Shown: in pieces, positions 1 to 6,511 of the stretch
Layout of the letters: each line of letters opens with the position of its first letter
Position numbering within the stretch: position 1 is the first letter of the stretch
From: Anseongella sp036570465
GTDB taxonomy: Bacteria; Bacteroidota; Bacteroidia; Sphingobacteriales; Sphingobacteriaceae
DNA: 18,263 bases
Reading direction: 5' to 3'
Assembly: GCA_036570465.1 (NCBI GenBank)
Contig: DATCYD010000028.1
Location: 1 to 18,263 of the forward strand
The notes under the pieces: generated by a model
Told to the model about the DNA's origin: nothing
What the model saw: only the letters and a program-made list of their open reading frames with translations
The model's database searches: none
Position numbers and translations under genes: made by a program

Positions 1-167
1 CCCTTTCTAACCTGGTTCCTTCCCGCTGGTATTTTCTGATCATTAAGTCGATCATGCTCAAGGGCCTGGGTATGGCCTACGTCTGGAAAGAAACACTCAT
101 TCTGGTGATCATGACGCTGGCCCTGTTGGGAATCGCATTGAAAAACTTTAAGATCCGGCTGTCATGA
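1..167 (+). CDS. ABC-2 type transporter permease, C-terminal fragment
   Basis: The reading frame is open from base 3 and ends at TGA 165-167, giving the last 54 residues of a protein whose start lies left of the window. It begins with the segment LSNLVPSRWYFLIIKSIMLK, continues with a hydrophobic stretch (LILVIMTLALLGIAL) and ends in a short basic tail. An N-L-x-P-x-R/T-x-F-x-x-I-x-K segment before a last transmembrane helix is typical of ABC-2 membrane proteins of the YbhS/YhhJ type, and the next gene has the same arrangement (SNLTPVTHFMKVVRMIVLKG). The stop overlaps the next start in ATGA, so the two permeases are translationally coupled and probably form one heterodimeric exporter. Family call is confident; the exported substrate is unknown. 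Confidence 0.8.
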   Translation, partial: LSNLVPSRWYFLIIKSIMLKGLGMAYVWKETLILVIMTLALLGIALKNFKIRLS

Positions 168-1306
168 AGGTTTTGAGATTCATATTGCAAAAGGAATTCC
201 GGCAGATCTTCCGCGACAAGACAATTCTTGCCATGATGCTTGCCGTGCCCTGCGTCCAGCTGATCATCCTGCCCCTGGCAATGGATTTCGAGGTAAAAAA
301 TGTCAATGTTTCCATCGTGGATCATGACCATAGTGCATTTTCGCAAAAACTCCTTACCAAAATTGCATCTTCAGGTTATTTCAGACTAATCAGCGCCGAC
401 CTTTCGTACCGGGAAGCCCTCACCCATATAGAAAAGGGAGAAGCTGACCTGGTACTGGAAATCCCCGAAGACTTTGAGCGCAATCTTATTCGTGAAGGTT
501 CCCGGCAACTAGGTATTTACGTGGATGCCATCAACGGCACCAAGGCGTTTATCGGGAGCAATTATCTCCGTTCGGTGATCCGGGATTTTAATGCCGGTTT
601 AAAGATCAATGTCATGACCAGGGCATCTCCTGGCAGCGGGGGGACTGCAGAAATCAGCCCTCCTCCAGTGATCAATGTCACCTACAGCAACTGGTTTAAT
701 CCGATGGCTGAATACCGGTTTTATATCGTCCCAGGCATTCTGGTGATCCTGCTGACCATGGTGGGTGGTTTCATCGCAGCCCTGAACATTGTCCGCGAAA
801 AGGAAGTAGGTACCATTGAACAAATCAACGTTACCCCCATAAAAAAATGGGAGTTTATCCTGGGAAAGCTGATTCCGTTCTGGATCATTGGCATGGTTGT
901 GTTCACGCTCGGACTGATCATATGCTGGAGTATTTACGGCATCTTTCCCGAAGGCAGCTTCTTTTCGCTCTTTCTCTTCGCCGCCCTTTACCTGGTGGCG
1001 GTACTCGGTTTTGGCTTACTGATATCAACTTACTGCGATACTCAGATTCAGGCAATGTTCATTGCATTCTTTTTCGTCATGATCTTTATTCTGATGAGTG
1101 GCCTATTCACTTCCGTGGAAAGCATGCCTGTATGGGCCCGGGTCATTTCAAACCTCACCCCTGTAACACATTTCATGAAGGTAGTACGCATGATTGTCCT
1201 GAAGGGGAGCAGCTTTGCCGATGTCCTCCCTGAATTTCTGTACATTGGCGCTTTTGCGGCGGCTCTGAATAGCTGGGCCATCTGGAACTACCGTAAAACC
1301 TCCTGA
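164..1306 (+). CDS. ABC-2 type transporter permease (YhhJ/YbhR-like)
   Basis: This 380-residue inner-membrane protein is the membrane half of an ABC exporter. An N-terminal helix (about residues 20-40) is followed by a large soluble, presumably periplasmic domain to about residue 180. The C-terminal half carries about five hydrophobic helices, including the segments FYIVPGILVILLTMVGGF and FIAFFFVMIFILMSGLF. The motif NIVREKEVGTIEQINVTPIKKWEFILGK is the usual cytoplasmic coupling element of ABC-2 permeases in the drug, lipid or HlyD-linked export group, and full length matches that group. Its ATG overlaps the TGA of the upstream permease, so both should come from one operon, normally headed by an HlyD-like adaptor and an ATPase gene outside the window. 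The substrate cannot be inferred. Confidence 0.9.
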   Translation: MKVLRFILQKEFRQIFRDKTILAMMLAVPCVQLIILPLAMDFEVKNVNVSIVDHDHSAFSQKLLTKIASSGYFRLISADLSYREALTHIEKGEADLVLEIPEDFERNLIREGSRQLGIYVDAINGTKAFIGSNYLRSVIRDFNAGLKINVMTRASPGSGGTAEISPPPVINVTYSNWFNPMAEYRFYIVPGILVILLTMVGGFIAALNIVREKEVGTIEQINVTPIKKWEFILGKLIPFWIIGMVVFTLGLIICWSIYGIFPEGSFFSLFLFAALYLVAVLGFGLLISTYCDTQIQAMFIAFFFVMIFILMSGLFTSVESMPVWARVISNLTPVTHFMKVVRMIVLKGSSFADVLPEFLYIGAFAAALNSWAIWNYRKTS

Positions 1307-1309
1307 TGC

Positions 1310-2284
1310 ATGAACAGGGATTTAGTGAAAGGCATTCTTTTTGTCACCGGTGGTGCTGCCAGTTATGGAGTACTGGCCACGATTGTCCGGCTGGCATACA
1401 ATGAAGGTTACACCACCGCCGAAGCAACGGTATCTCAATACACCATTGGCCTGTTGGTGATGGGCCTGTTGTTGTTATTCAGTCGGGGGAAACAGCCTCC
1501 CCATGCGGGCAAACAGACACCTCTCCAGGCAGGTAAACAGCCGGATGAGCGTTCCCTGATATTGCGGCTGGTCACAGGAGGAACCGCCTACGGCCTTACA
1601 GGGGTCTGCTATTATATGTCTGTACGTTACCTTCCAGTTTCCATTTGCGTGATCTTATTAATGCAAACTATCTGGATGGGGATTGTGCTGGATGCCTTTC
1701 TCGAAAAGAAAATGCCACCACCCGACAAAATTATTGCGGTGCTTATTGTGTTGGCGGGGACATTACTGGCTACCAATGCGATCGGGAGCCCCGCAAAACC
1801 AGACCTGCGGGGAGTTGGCTGGGGGCTGGCAGCAGCGCTCACCTATACGATCTCTTTGCTGGTGGCCAACCGCGTAGCCACAGAAATGCCGGCGCGCAAG
1901 AAAAGCTTCTGGATCCTGACCGGAGGCACGGCGGTGGTTCTGCTATTCGTGCTCCTGCAAACCGCTTTCGCGTCACCAGTTTCCGATACACAAACCGCTT
2001 CCGGTTTTCAGTTTTCGATATTTATGAAATGGGGGCTTTTACTGGCACTGTTCGGGACCGTTTTGCCCCCATTATTACTCAACCTGGGCATGCCACGCGC
2101 CGGCATGGGCCTGGGCTCCATCCTTATTTCCATCGAGATCCCGGTATCGGTCTCTTCAGCCTGGCTTCTGCTGGACGAACAGGTACTGATTATGCAATGG
2201 ACTGGGATCGTACTCATCATTGCCGCCATTATACTGTTGAATTTCCGGACGCTCCGGCAGGAACTAACACTTTTAACTGACTGA
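1310..2284 (+). CDS. EamA/DMT-superfamily transporter
   Basis: A 324-residue integral membrane protein with about ten hydrophobic helices in two EamA repeats, the usual layout of drug/metabolite transporters that move small metabolites across the inner membrane. The first repeat begins with ILFVTGGAASYGVLATIVRLAY and the second with GVGWGLAAALTYTISLLVANR. The C-terminal segment (GMGLGSILISIEIPVSVSSA, then W-L-L-L-D-E-Q and an ILLN end) is a typical last helix pair of the family. An unusual hydrophilic loop at residues 60-80 contains three GKQ-containing repeats. The start lies only 3 nt after the permease stop, so it is probably cotranscribed with the ABC exporter. The substrate is unknown; amino-acid or metabolite efflux is usual for the family. 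Confidence 0.88.
   Translation: MNRDLVKGILFVTGGAASYGVLATIVRLAYNEGYTTAEATVSQYTIGLLVMGLLLLFSRGKQPPHAGKQTPLQAGKQPDERSLILRLVTGGTAYGLTGVCYYMSVRYLPVSICVILLMQTIWMGIVLDAFLEKKMPPPDKIIAVLIVLAGTLLATNAIGSPAKPDLRGVGWGLAAALTYTISLLVANRVATEMPARKKSFWILTGGTAVVLLFVLLQTAFASPVSDTQTASGFQFSIFMKWGLLLALFGTVLPPLLLNLGMPRAGMGLGSILISIEIPVSVSSAWLLLDEQVLIMQWTGIVLIIAAIILLNFRTLRQELTLLTD
1487..1543 (+). repeat. Short in-frame tandem repeat encoding GKQ-P units
   Basis: Three imperfect copies of a 21-24 bp unit begin at 1487, 1508 and 1532. Each encodes G-K-Q followed by P or T-P and a few variable residues (GKQPPHA, GKQTPLQA, GKQPDE). They sit inside a hydrophilic loop of the EamA transporter. The repeats are in frame and look like a slippage-type expansion of a cytoplasmic loop. 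Confidence 0.6.
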
Positions 2285-2320
2285 TCTTCTGATGTATATC
2301 AAATGCATTGTGTCAAAAAC

Positions 2321-2347
2321 TACATCATTTTGTCAAATTGTATATGG
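2321..2347 (+). promoter_or_regulatory. Conserved 27-bp upstream element, copy 1
   Basis: The pattern TACAT-N4-TTGTCAAA-N2-GTATAT-N-G occurs here and again at 6423-6449 before susC, with 20 of 27 positions identical and no gap. Here it ends 97 nt before the cytochrome gene start. An extra TGTCAAA lies exactly 20 bp upstream (2311 versus 2331), about two helical turns. I infer a binding site for a shared regulator or a shared non-housekeeping promoter; no consensus -7 box follows at the usual distance. Confidence 0.55.
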
Positions 2348-2397
2348 TTTAACATGCTGATTCCCCTTATATTAGCCAGCTGAAAGATAGTAATGGA

Positions 2398-2419
2398 GTG
2401 TCAAATGTTACACTGACAC
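2398..2419 (+). promoter_or_regulatory. Palindromic operator candidate upstream of the cytochrome gene
   Basis: GTGTCA at 2398-2403 and its exact reverse complement TGACAC at 2414-2419 flank a 10-nt spacer. The centre is about 36 nt before the ATG at 2445. Half-site spacing of about 16 bp centre to centre suits a dimeric regulator, although a weak mRNA leader hairpin is also possible. No T-rich tract follows, so I do not call it a terminator. Confidence 0.4.
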
Positions 2420-2444
2420 GTTACTTAACCTTTAGAGAACCGGG

Positions 2445-4943
2445 ATGAATTTGATGAGAAATGGGCGTTTCAGGACGCCTGCCATGGCATGTGTATGCCT
2501 CTTAACAGGGATCTTTATTATTGCCAGTGCATTTGGAGTGGCTCAGGAACCTGTTCCTGCCGAACCCATTGCTGAAGCGGTAGAAACGGAGCCATTCTGG
2601 CTATGGATGCTGCTCGGAAGATTTCATCCGCTCATTGTCCATTTCCCGGTAGGGCTGCTATGCGTTGCCTTGCTTCTCGAATTAATTGATTGGAAAGGTA
2701 AATCCGCTGCATTGAGGAACGGTATCCTTATCCTTCTTTGGATCGGAGCGATCAGCGCTGTCATGGCGGTGATCTTCGGCTGGTTGCTGGCTGGCAACGA
2801 AGGCTATGCCGGCACCAACATTGAAATACACCGTTGGCTGGGCGTGGTTACGATGGCCCTGTCCCTGCTCACGTTGCTTTTCCTGAAGCGGGGATGGATC
2901 GCCGCCTATCGTTATTCGCTGATCGTGACCGTGCTCGGGGTTTCCCTGGCCGGACATTACGGCGCCATGGTGACCCACGGTGAAGATTATCTGACCGAAG
3001 TGCTCCCTTTGAGTAAACCGGAAGGCGAAGAAGGTTCCCTGGCCAGCAATAATCCCAATTTCGTGCTGGCCAGCCTGAAACAGGCCGATACCCTGACCCT
3101 TTCACAACAGCAAGATTTAAATCTGGAAGTCCGGACCATTTTCGCCCATTCCTGCTATAAATGCCATGGCTCGGATAAAGCCGAGGGAGAATTGCGGTTG
3201 AATAGCAAGGAAGCCTTCTTTAAAGGCGGAGAAGACGGGCCCATCTTTGTTGCAGGCGATCCTGGAAACAGCGACCTGATCCGTCGTATTAAACTTCCCG
3301 CCGGCCATGATGACGTGATGCCGTCAAAAGGGAAAACGTTGAGCGAAAAAGAGATTGAAGTGCTGACGTTCTGGGTTGAAAAAGGCGCCCCATGGCCCGA
3401 TAAAGAGAAAAGTATTTATTACCTGGCGCCTCTGGCCCCACGCCGTCCTGAGCTGCCTGTTGCCCAGGGGGATATCACACAGCCCATCGACCTGCTGGTG
3501 GACCAGTATTTCAAGGACAACAACATTTCCTGGAGCGGAACGGTAGATGACCGCACCTATATCCGCCGCGTATATCTGGATGTAGTTGGCCTGGTACCTT
3601 CGCCCGATAGCGTGGAGGCATTTGTCAGCAACGCAGACCCCCATAAACGGGAAACCCTGGTAAAGAACCTGCTCAACCGCGATCATGATTACACCCAGCA
3701 CTGGCTCACCTTTTGGAATGACCTGCTGCGCAATGATTATACAGGCACCGGATACATCACCGGAGGGCGCTTTGACATCACTGAATGGCTTTATCAGGCC
3801 TTGCGAACCAACAAACCTTACAACCAGTTTGTGAGTGAACTGATCAGCCCCACCAAGGAATCCGAGGGTTTCATTAAAGGTATTCGCTGGCGCGGAACCG
3901 TCAATTCCAGCCAATCGACTGAAATGCAGGCTGCTCAGAACGTATCACAGGTATTTATGGGGCTAAACCTCAAATGCGCTTCCTGTCACGATAGCTTTAT
4001 CAGTGACTGGAAATTGAGCGAGGCTTACGCCTTTGCCAATATTTTCGCCGATACCACCCTGCAAATCGCCCGTTGTGATAAACCCACCGGGGAATTAGCC
4101 AGCAGCGCCATGTTGTTCCCTGAGCTGGGCACCATCACCACCGACGCGCCCACTCCCGAACGGTTGAAAGAACTGGCAACTTATCTGACCCAGCCGGAAA
4201 ACGGCCGGATGTACCGGACGATTGTCAACAGGATCTGGGCACAGCTCATGGGAAGAGGCATTATTGAACCGGTTGATATCATGGACAACTTGCCCTGGAG
4301 CCAGGACCTGATTGACTGGATGGCAACAGACTTTGTGGATAATGGCTACGATCTCAAGCGCCTTATTTATCAGATACTGACCTCGAAAACCTACCAGCTA
4401 CCATCTGTTTCTATAAATGAACCAGGGTATTTGGTGGACAAAGACTATGTATTTAAAGGAATGGTACGCCGCCGGCTGTCCGCTGAGCAGTTCGCCGACG
4501 CAGTCAGCAAAGTATTTACGCCTCTGTACGATAGTACTTCCCTGGCGCTTAAACGATTGCCTTCAGAAGCCATTGAAAATGCTCCCTTCCCCCGGGCTTC
4601 CCTGGTTGTGAATGACCCCTTCCTGAAAGCGTTGGGAAGGCCGTCGCGGGAAACGGTGATCACCAACCGGACTTCACAGGCCAGCCTGCTGCAGGCCCTG
4701 GAACTTACCAATGGCTCCAAATTCTCCGAAGCACTTCACCGGGGAGCGGCTGAGTGGAAGGCTCAATACGCAAACACAGATAGCCTTGTTGCCGCCCTTT
4801 ACATGCGGGCGCTGGGAAGACCGGCTACGCCAGAAGAAATAAGCTTAGTGGAATCGGCCATCGGCCCCAAACCCAGTGAGGAAAATATTCAGGACCTGGT
4901 TTGGGCATTGATGCTTGTTCCGGAATTTCAATTGATTTACTAA
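2445..4943 (+). CDS. DUF2231-PSCyt1-DUF1549-DUF1553 membrane c-type cytochrome
   Basis: An 832-residue protein of the Planctomycete-type cytochrome group; the biochemical role is not established. An N-terminal signal or anchor helix (14-33) precedes a DUF2231-like four-helix membrane domain (about 58-175) with the motif G-R-F-H61-P-L-I-V-H66-F-P and further histidines H129 and H171. A PSCyt1 domain follows (about 215-315) with a heme c motif C237-Y-K-C240-H241. DUF1549 (about 338-560) has the second motif C511-A-S-C514-H515. DUF1553 (about 575-832) has the typical VNRIWAQLMGRGIIEPVD and the NGYDLKRLIYQILTSKTYQ segments. The ATG at 2445 is the longest plausible start; ATG 2454 is an alternative. 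It sits 20 nt before the DUF1501 gene, its usual partner. It is shorter than many planctomycetal members, with little between the second heme motif and DUF1553. The heme-binding part should face the periplasm. Confidence 0.9.
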   Translation: MNLMRNGRFRTPAMACVCLLTGIFIIASAFGVAQEPVPAEPIAEAVETEPFWLWMLLGRFHPLIVHFPVGLLCVALLLELIDWKGKSAALRNGILILLWIGAISAVMAVIFGWLLAGNEGYAGTNIEIHRWLGVVTMALSLLTLLFLKRGWIAAYRYSLIVTVLGVSLAGHYGAMVTHGEDYLTEVLPLSKPEGEEGSLASNNPNFVLASLKQADTLTLSQQQDLNLEVRTIFAHSCYKCHGSDKAEGELRLNSKEAFFKGGEDGPIFVAGDPGNSDLIRRIKLPAGHDDVMPSKGKTLSEKEIEVLTFWVEKGAPWPDKEKSIYYLAPLAPRRPELPVAQGDITQPIDLLVDQYFKDNNISWSGTVDDRTYIRRVYLDVVGLVPSPDSVEAFVSNADPHKRETLVKNLLNRDHDYTQHWLTFWNDLLRNDYTGTGYITGGRFDITEWLYQALRTNKPYNQFVSELISPTKESEGFIKGIRWRGTVNSSQSTEMQAAQNVSQVFMGLNLKCASCHDSFISDWKLSEAYAFANIFADTTLQIARCDKPTGELASSAMLFPELGTITTDAPTPERLKELATYLTQPENGRMYRTIVNRIWAQLMGRGIIEPVDIMDNLPWSQDLIDWMATDFVDNGYDLKRLIYQILTSKTYQLPSVSINEPGYLVDKDYVFKGMVRRRLSAEQFADAVSKVFTPLYDSTSLALKRLPSEAIENAPFPRASLVVNDPFLKALGRPSRETVITNRTSQASLLQALELTNGSKFSEALHRGAAEWKAQYANTDSLVAALYMRALGRPATPEEISLVESAIGPKPSEENIQDLVWALMLVPEFQLIY

Positions 4944-4949
4944 TTTTAC

Positions 4950-4955
4950 AAGGAG
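4950..4955 (+). promoter_or_regulatory. Shine-Dalgarno site fixing the DUF1501 start
   Basis: AAGGAG lies 8 nt before ATG 4964. This decides the start: an in-frame ATG at 4901 lies inside the upstream gene, has no such site and would push the twin-arginine motif away from the N-terminus. Confidence 0.75.
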
Positions 4956-4963
4956 ATACGATC

Positions 4964-6394
4964 ATGGCTACCACCTGGAACAGAAGGGATTTTTTAAAAA
5001 CCGGTTCCGCCGCCACCCTGGCAGCGCTGGCTGCCGGCGCACCTATGGCAAGCATGCTCTCGGGCTGCAGTCTTACCGGAAGCAAGATAAAGCCAACTGC
5101 CGATACAGTCATCCTGTTGTGGATGGCGGGAGGCATGGCACATACCGAGACTTTCGACCCGAAACACTACGAGCCCTATAAAAAAGGAATGGACGCTAAT
5201 GGGGTACTAAGTACGTTTCCGTCGATCCCTACCTCGGTTGACGGAGTGTCCTTTTCCGAAGGACTGGAGTCAATCGCTTCGGTAATGGACCGGGCCACGC
5301 TTATTCGTTCATACGTAGCTGCGGATATGGGTTTCATCCTTCACGCCAGGCATCAGTATCATTGGCACACCTGCTACGAGCCGCCCCAAACCGTTGCTGC
5401 CCCTCATTTCGGCGCCTGGGTTGCAAAAGAGCTGGGGCCCAAAAACCCGGTAATTCCACCATTCGTTGATATCGGTCAGCGTTTTACCCTGGGCGAAGGC
5501 GAGGAACTTAAGGCTTTTCATACCGCTGGTTTCCTGGGAAGCGAGTACGGTCCCTTCCTTATTCCTGACCCCAGTCAGGGTCTGGATAGCGTACGCCCAC
5601 CGGCCGGAATGAATCTGAAACGCTTCGAAGCAAGAAACAAGCTCTACACGGAGCTGATCAAGCAGAGCCCTCTGGAAGAAGTGTCCAGTGGCTACCAGAA
5701 AGAATCGCTGAAACGTTCCATGGAACAAGCTTATATTCTGTTGAACTCACCCGAAGCCAAGGCCTTCGACCTGAGCTCAGAGCCTAAGGAAAGCTATGAT
5801 ATTTACAATACCGGCCGCTTTGGCCTGGGTTGCCTGATGGCCAAACGTCTTACCGAGCAGGGAGCCCGTTTTATCAGCGTCACCACCGAATATGAACCGT
5901 TCAAAGGATGGGACACCCACGAAAACGGGCATTCAAGGCTGGTGGACATGAAAAAACAAATTGACGGCCCCGTGGCAAAACTTGTTAAGGACCTGGAAGA
6001 ATCCGGTCACCTGGATCGTACACTCATTATCCTGGCCAGCGAATTCAGCCGGGATATGCTCATGGAAGGCCGCCCCGGCGCCACCGTAAAGAATCAGGTG
6101 AAACAACCTGATATTATCAACGAAGAAAAGTTCTACGGCATGCACCGTCACTTTACCGATGGCTGCTCCGTTCTGATGTTCGGCGGTGGAGTAAAGAAAG
6201 GATTCGTATATGGGAAAACGTCCGATGAGCGCCCGTGCAAAACCGTGGAGAACCCGATCAAGATCGAACAGCTGCACCAGACTATTTATCACACTTTGGG
6301 TATCCCGCCGGAAACCAATTATGTAGTCGAAAAACGGCCTTTCTACACCACTCCGGACGGCGTTGCGGAGCCTGTGATGGATTTGCTGGCCTGA
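4964..6394 (+). CDS. DUF1501 family Tat-exported (lipo)protein
   Basis: With the start at 4964 the protein has 476 residues and begins with a Tat signal, N-R7-R8-D-F-L-K, a hydrophobic core, and a lipobox-like L32-S-G-C35, so it may be a Tat-exported lipoprotein. The body matches DUF1501: VILLWMAGGMAHTETFDPK at about 49-67, the R-S segment after a DRATLI strand, G-W-D-T-H near the middle, A-S-E-F-S-R, then G-M-H-R-H-F-T-D-G and G-G-G-V-K-K-G. From memory, Pfam places this family in the alkaline-phosphatase/sulfatase fold clan; the histidine and aspartate motifs would fit metal binding, but no activity is established. Export by Tat implies folding before export, often with a bound cofactor. 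It is the standard neighbour of DUF1549/DUF1553 cytochromes. No C-x-P/A-x-R sulfatase signature is present. Confidence 0.9.
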   Translation: MATTWNRRDFLKTGSAATLAALAAGAPMASMLSGCSLTGSKIKPTADTVILLWMAGGMAHTETFDPKHYEPYKKGMDANGVLSTFPSIPTSVDGVSFSEGLESIASVMDRATLIRSYVAADMGFILHARHQYHWHTCYEPPQTVAAPHFGAWVAKELGPKNPVIPPFVDIGQRFTLGEGEELKAFHTAGFLGSEYGPFLIPDPSQGLDSVRPPAGMNLKRFEARNKLYTELIKQSPLEEVSSGYQKESLKRSMEQAYILLNSPEAKAFDLSSEPKESYDIYNTGRFGLGCLMAKRLTEQGARFISVTTEYEPFKGWDTHENGHSRLVDMKKQIDGPVAKLVKDLEESGHLDRTLIILASEFSRDMLMEGRPGATVKNQVKQPDIINEEKFYGMHRHFTDGCSVLMFGGGVKKGFVYGKTSDERPCKTVENPIKIEQLHQTIYHTLGIPPETNYVVEKRPFYTTPDGVAEPVMDLLA

Positions 6395-6422
6395 AACTGA
6401 AGCGACCCGGAATATCAAAATG

Positions 6423-6449
6423 TACATGTACTTGTCAAAAAGTATATAG
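6423..6449 (+). promoter_or_regulatory. Conserved 27-bp upstream element, copy 2
   Basis: The same TACAT-N4-TTGTCAAA-N2-GTATAT-N-G pattern as at 2321-2347, here ending 62 nt before the susC ATG. An ATATCAAA octamer lies upstream of both copies (2296 and 6412) at different distances. Its presence before both transcription starts of the locus suggests shared control. Confidence 0.55.
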
Positions 6450-6511
6450 TATCTGAACAGCAGATCAGGTATTCTTGTAAAGATTTTACTTCTAAACCAA
6501 GTTTTATTTAT

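Noticed and set aside
2285..2444. Small gene in the largest intergenic gap
   Set aside because: The 160 bp holds repeats and a palindrome but no open frame with a start, ribosome site and coding character.
3324..3914. A 196-codon open frame on the minus strand inside the cytochrome gene
   Set aside because: It is antisense to the DUF1549 domain, which is conserved in frame; the antisense product shows no family features.
4901..4963. Longer DUF1501 start at ATG 4901
   Set aside because: It overlaps the previous gene, lacks a ribosome site and would displace the twin-arginine signal; ATG 4964 has AAGGAG 8 nt upstream.
5372..5386. C-Y-E-P-P in DUF1501 as a formylglycine site
   Set aside because: The sulfatase consensus C-x-P/A-x-R needs an arginine at the fifth place and proline or alanine at the third; this has neither.
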